Source of the DNA: Archegozetes longisetosus
Taxonomy: Eukaryota > Arthropoda > Arachnida > Sarcoptiformes > Trhypochthoniidae
Direction of reading: 5' to 3'
DNA length: 64,000 bases
Assembly: GCA_018873245.2 (NCBI GenBank)
Contig: JAEMBT020000003.1
Location: forward strand, 1,108,447-1,172,446
Shown: piece by piece, positions 61,235 to 64,000 of the stretch
Numbering within the stretch: position 1 is the first letter of the stretch
How the letters are laid out: every line of letters begins with the position of its first letter
Position numbers and translations under genes: made by a program
The notes under the pieces: generated by a model
The model's input: the letters and a program-made list of their open reading frames with translations, nothing else
What the model was told of the DNA's origin: nothing
The model's database searches: none

Positions 61235-64000
61235 TCATTATACGATTCGTTGTTTAATACAAGTCCGAAATTATTATTAATAATAAAACTTCACTAAAGT
61301 TTTCAAGACAAAACAAGTCATAATTAAAAACAATTTTGAGCACAGCATAGAAGAATTAAAACATTTTTAAGAGTATAGAAAAATCGGATTTTGCCGCTAA
61401 ATAGCACTTGAAGTGAATGGCACAGCAACTCGACTCTTAAACTGATCTTAACTCATACCTACTTTTAAGCTATAATTGATTTAAGTGCTTCTCAGCCAAA
61501 ACTAACTTTTTTCTTATGAAAAACGGGAAACTTTTTCGCATACTTTACATAAGATATAGTTTTCTCTGACTCTGAAAAGCACTCTTGAAGTAAATGCTGT
61601 ATATTATACTATGTTTTCGCACATACTTTTCATTCGACAGTAAAAGCGTTGACACATAAGTATATCAATCATTCACTATAAAAATCGTCCGCAAAAAGAA
61701 ATTTGGCTTCACTTTCACTTCTAGTCTTGAAAACGTTAGAGACTAGTAGACAACCGGTAGGGGACTAGTGGACAAAATATTTTCATGTATTGAAAATTGT
61801 GAAAATTCATTGAAATAACAGAACTAACAAGTGACCAAAAAACGTTTCTTAACGATGGACCTGACACCAGATCATTATAACATCACTTTTGATGCCTTCA
61901 AACTGAACTCAAACTTTTCGTTCTCTTAGGCATCACTTTTGGATATATAGTGAATGAGTGCTCGATCTCTAATACATACGCACCAAACGCTTATATAACT
62001 AAATACAAGACTGATCCGCATCCTCAGCATCCAAACTATCGCACAGTTTCTCATCATTTCACTGCCCTATTATTGCACACATGCGTAACAATACTTTATT
62101 ATTGGCCTCTATTTTATTCCCTATTGTTATGCAATAGATTATCAATTTTATGGATTAGATTTAAGGCTTATTCTTCTTATCGAGTCATTTACCAAATTCA
62201 ATTCAATTCAATTTTTAAATATTGACCAAAAGTCACAACTAATCAACGAATCAAATCATTTATCGAGTTGTGTATTCTGTGGATTAAGCGCTCATTTTAA
62301 CGGTAAATATAACACTTTTCAATAAACGCCTGGCATACGATTCAAACTCATTTATGTCGTGAACAAAAAGTGCAAAAATTTGATCGCATTGTTTCTTTGG
62401 ACATCATTTTGATTCTCTATTAAGTTAAGGCACAAAAATCTAATAACAATTTGAGTAATTGTTCAGTTATATGAATCATATTTTATGAAAATAATTGAGA
62501 CTTTGCACAAATAAAAGTATGAATTGTTATCAAACTTACAGAATTAGGTGCAAAACACTCAAACTTTTGGTCTGATGTGAATCTAAAATCTGTTTGAGTG
62601 CAAAACATTGACAGTTTGGTGAAATCGTTGCTTTTGATTGATTAACTTTAATCGTTTTAATTGTGAGCAAACTTTGAGTGGTTTGGGTGGCGCCACACTT
62701 TTAATTTGAATATAAAAATAAATTGAAACTGAGATTTAATGAAATAATTGTACTGTTATGTGAAAAATAACATTATGTGGAAAATAACAACGCGATTAAT
62801 TAACTACAAAAAGAGAAACTCAGTTATACTTAAGCGACTAATTATGAAAGTTTTGTCTGACTTTGTTTTATTGCATTCATTAAAACAAATGTGAACTCAA
62901 TAAACGAGTCAAATATTGGAGACGACCTACAAATTGATATGTTCAATGCAGCAGTGCTTTTACTCTCAACTAATGCACAAAATATTTAACACGTTATGGG
63001 ATATGAAAATAGTTTTTACTCGAATTTGATTGCAATCAATTCTCTGAAAAATGAAAAGTTTTAGGTTTTGTCCGTTTTTATGGATTTTGAAGTGAAAAAA
63101 CATTTATTTATAAGTGTTTTGTTGCTATGCATTGATATCACGCGAGCTGAACATCAACGACGTGTCAATTTTGCAAATGTACAAAACACTACTATTTTTG
63201 TTTTGCAATCATTTTTCATATAATTGAGCGCAAACACGATCGCAAGTAAACTAATAAATAACATTTTTTAAAGAGATGGTTCAGATCGAGTCAAAAACTT
63301 TTCTTTTCATATACAAATTTTAAAAAAATGAACTCATTCGTTGCTACAATTCTTTAGTATGTTTTCAGTTTTTCAGTATCGCATATGTGATCAGATTAAG
63401 AGTTTGTTTAAGTTTAGAAAAGTTTTGTTTTTAAGACAAACTAATCTAAAATTAAGATACAATTAATATGACTGTTATTAAATTTGTTTAAAAGTGTTGT
63501 GAAATGAAACGAATTAGTTTATTAACTATTTTCATGCAATACTCGTTATCGTAAACTGAATTGAATTTATGAAAAGCACTAAAAACATGTTGTACTTTGA
63601 AAAGTGAGTACATCGTGTATAAATTAACAATCAAAATATTTGTGATTGTGGTGACCAACACTCATGTCACTTATTTTCAAACAAAAAATATGATTGTCCA
63701 ATAAAGCTATGAGTATGTATTGTTTGTTCGATGGGCCCACACGTTATTAAATTTGATGAGAAAATGAGCGGAGAGGTCTTGAGATACAGAATATGTGGTT
63801 CTCTCATCACTTCCATGAGACAATTTATGATAAAGACTGGAGTTAAGTAAGTGTTACATTCATTTGATAGCTTAGAATTATGCAAAACTCCATCTTTTAT
63901 AGATACAACAAAAATACTCATCCGTTACGTTTTTCAAGTGATTTTTGTTAAGATTCGGTGCCATCACTTCGTTTAAAGTTTTTGGTTCTAACACACGATT
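61235..64000. other. Region upstream of the Ig gene
   Basis: Presumed promoter and 5' flank of the minus-strand Ig gene. I see no clear TATA box or second gene. The 91-codon plus-strand stretch at 61950-62225 and the 84-codon minus stretch at 63667-63921 have no recognisable domains and are probably chance. Confidence 0.5.

Noticed and set aside
1..64000. tRNA, rRNA, CRISPR or operon-like structures
   Set aside because: No cloverleaf with a GTTCRANNC arm, no rRNA signature and no spaced direct-repeat array were found; the genes are spliced eukaryotic genes.

Overview
The window is AT-rich animal nuclear DNA with spliced genes, GT/AG introns, decayed transposons and long gene-poor stretches. 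Three things point to a protostome, most likely an arthropod (I would guess a mite, chelicerate or crustacean): a Dpr-interacting-protein/lachesin type immunoglobulin gene, a decayed ionotropic-receptor-like gene, and a C2H2 protein whose fingers repeatedly carry CDWPGC/CDWPQC. I cannot name the species.

Layout. (1) 1-1985, minus: six exons of a carboxypeptidase Q-like M28 metallopeptidase, whose C-terminus lies beyond position 1. (2) 2311-3705, minus: the 3' half of a dead non-LTR retrotransposon. (3) 4258-5975, plus: an intact three-exon ten-finger zinc-finger gene, followed by two decayed tandem copies (6277-7469 and about 7730-8440), each preceded by a recognisable copy of the same upstream block. 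(4) 9237-10582: a TIR-to-TIR mariner element with a dead transposase. (5) About 12240-13140, plus: a wrecked ionotropic-receptor-like gene. (6) 13141-33104: about 20 kb with no gene I can support, only short non-autonomous elements.

(7) 33105-61234, minus: one large gene that I could reconstruct exon by exon with consistent reading phases. It encodes a three-Ig-domain cell-surface protein of the DIP/lachesin family: signal peptide, Ig1, Ig2, Ig3, a Ser/Asn-rich linker and a hydrophobic GPI-type tail, 436 residues in ten exons. Its first intron is 20.7 kb. Inside that intron lies a 231-base open segment with good splice sites and phase 1 at both ends, a candidate cassette exon that would add 77 residues between the signal peptide and Ig1. 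Long AG tracts (CT in the transcript) lie in three of the introns, one about 390 bases past the candidate cassette.

The genes do not form a pathway: a secreted peptidase, a nuclear zinc-finger protein and a neuronal-type adhesion protein are simply neighbours. What ties the window together is repeat activity. Many short TA-flanked inverted repeats share pogo/Tigger-like ends (CAGTAAAACCTCGTTATA...), from about 14.6 kb to 60.4 kb. No wholly new system is evident. The most promising novelties are the candidate cassette exon and the decaying zinc-finger array.
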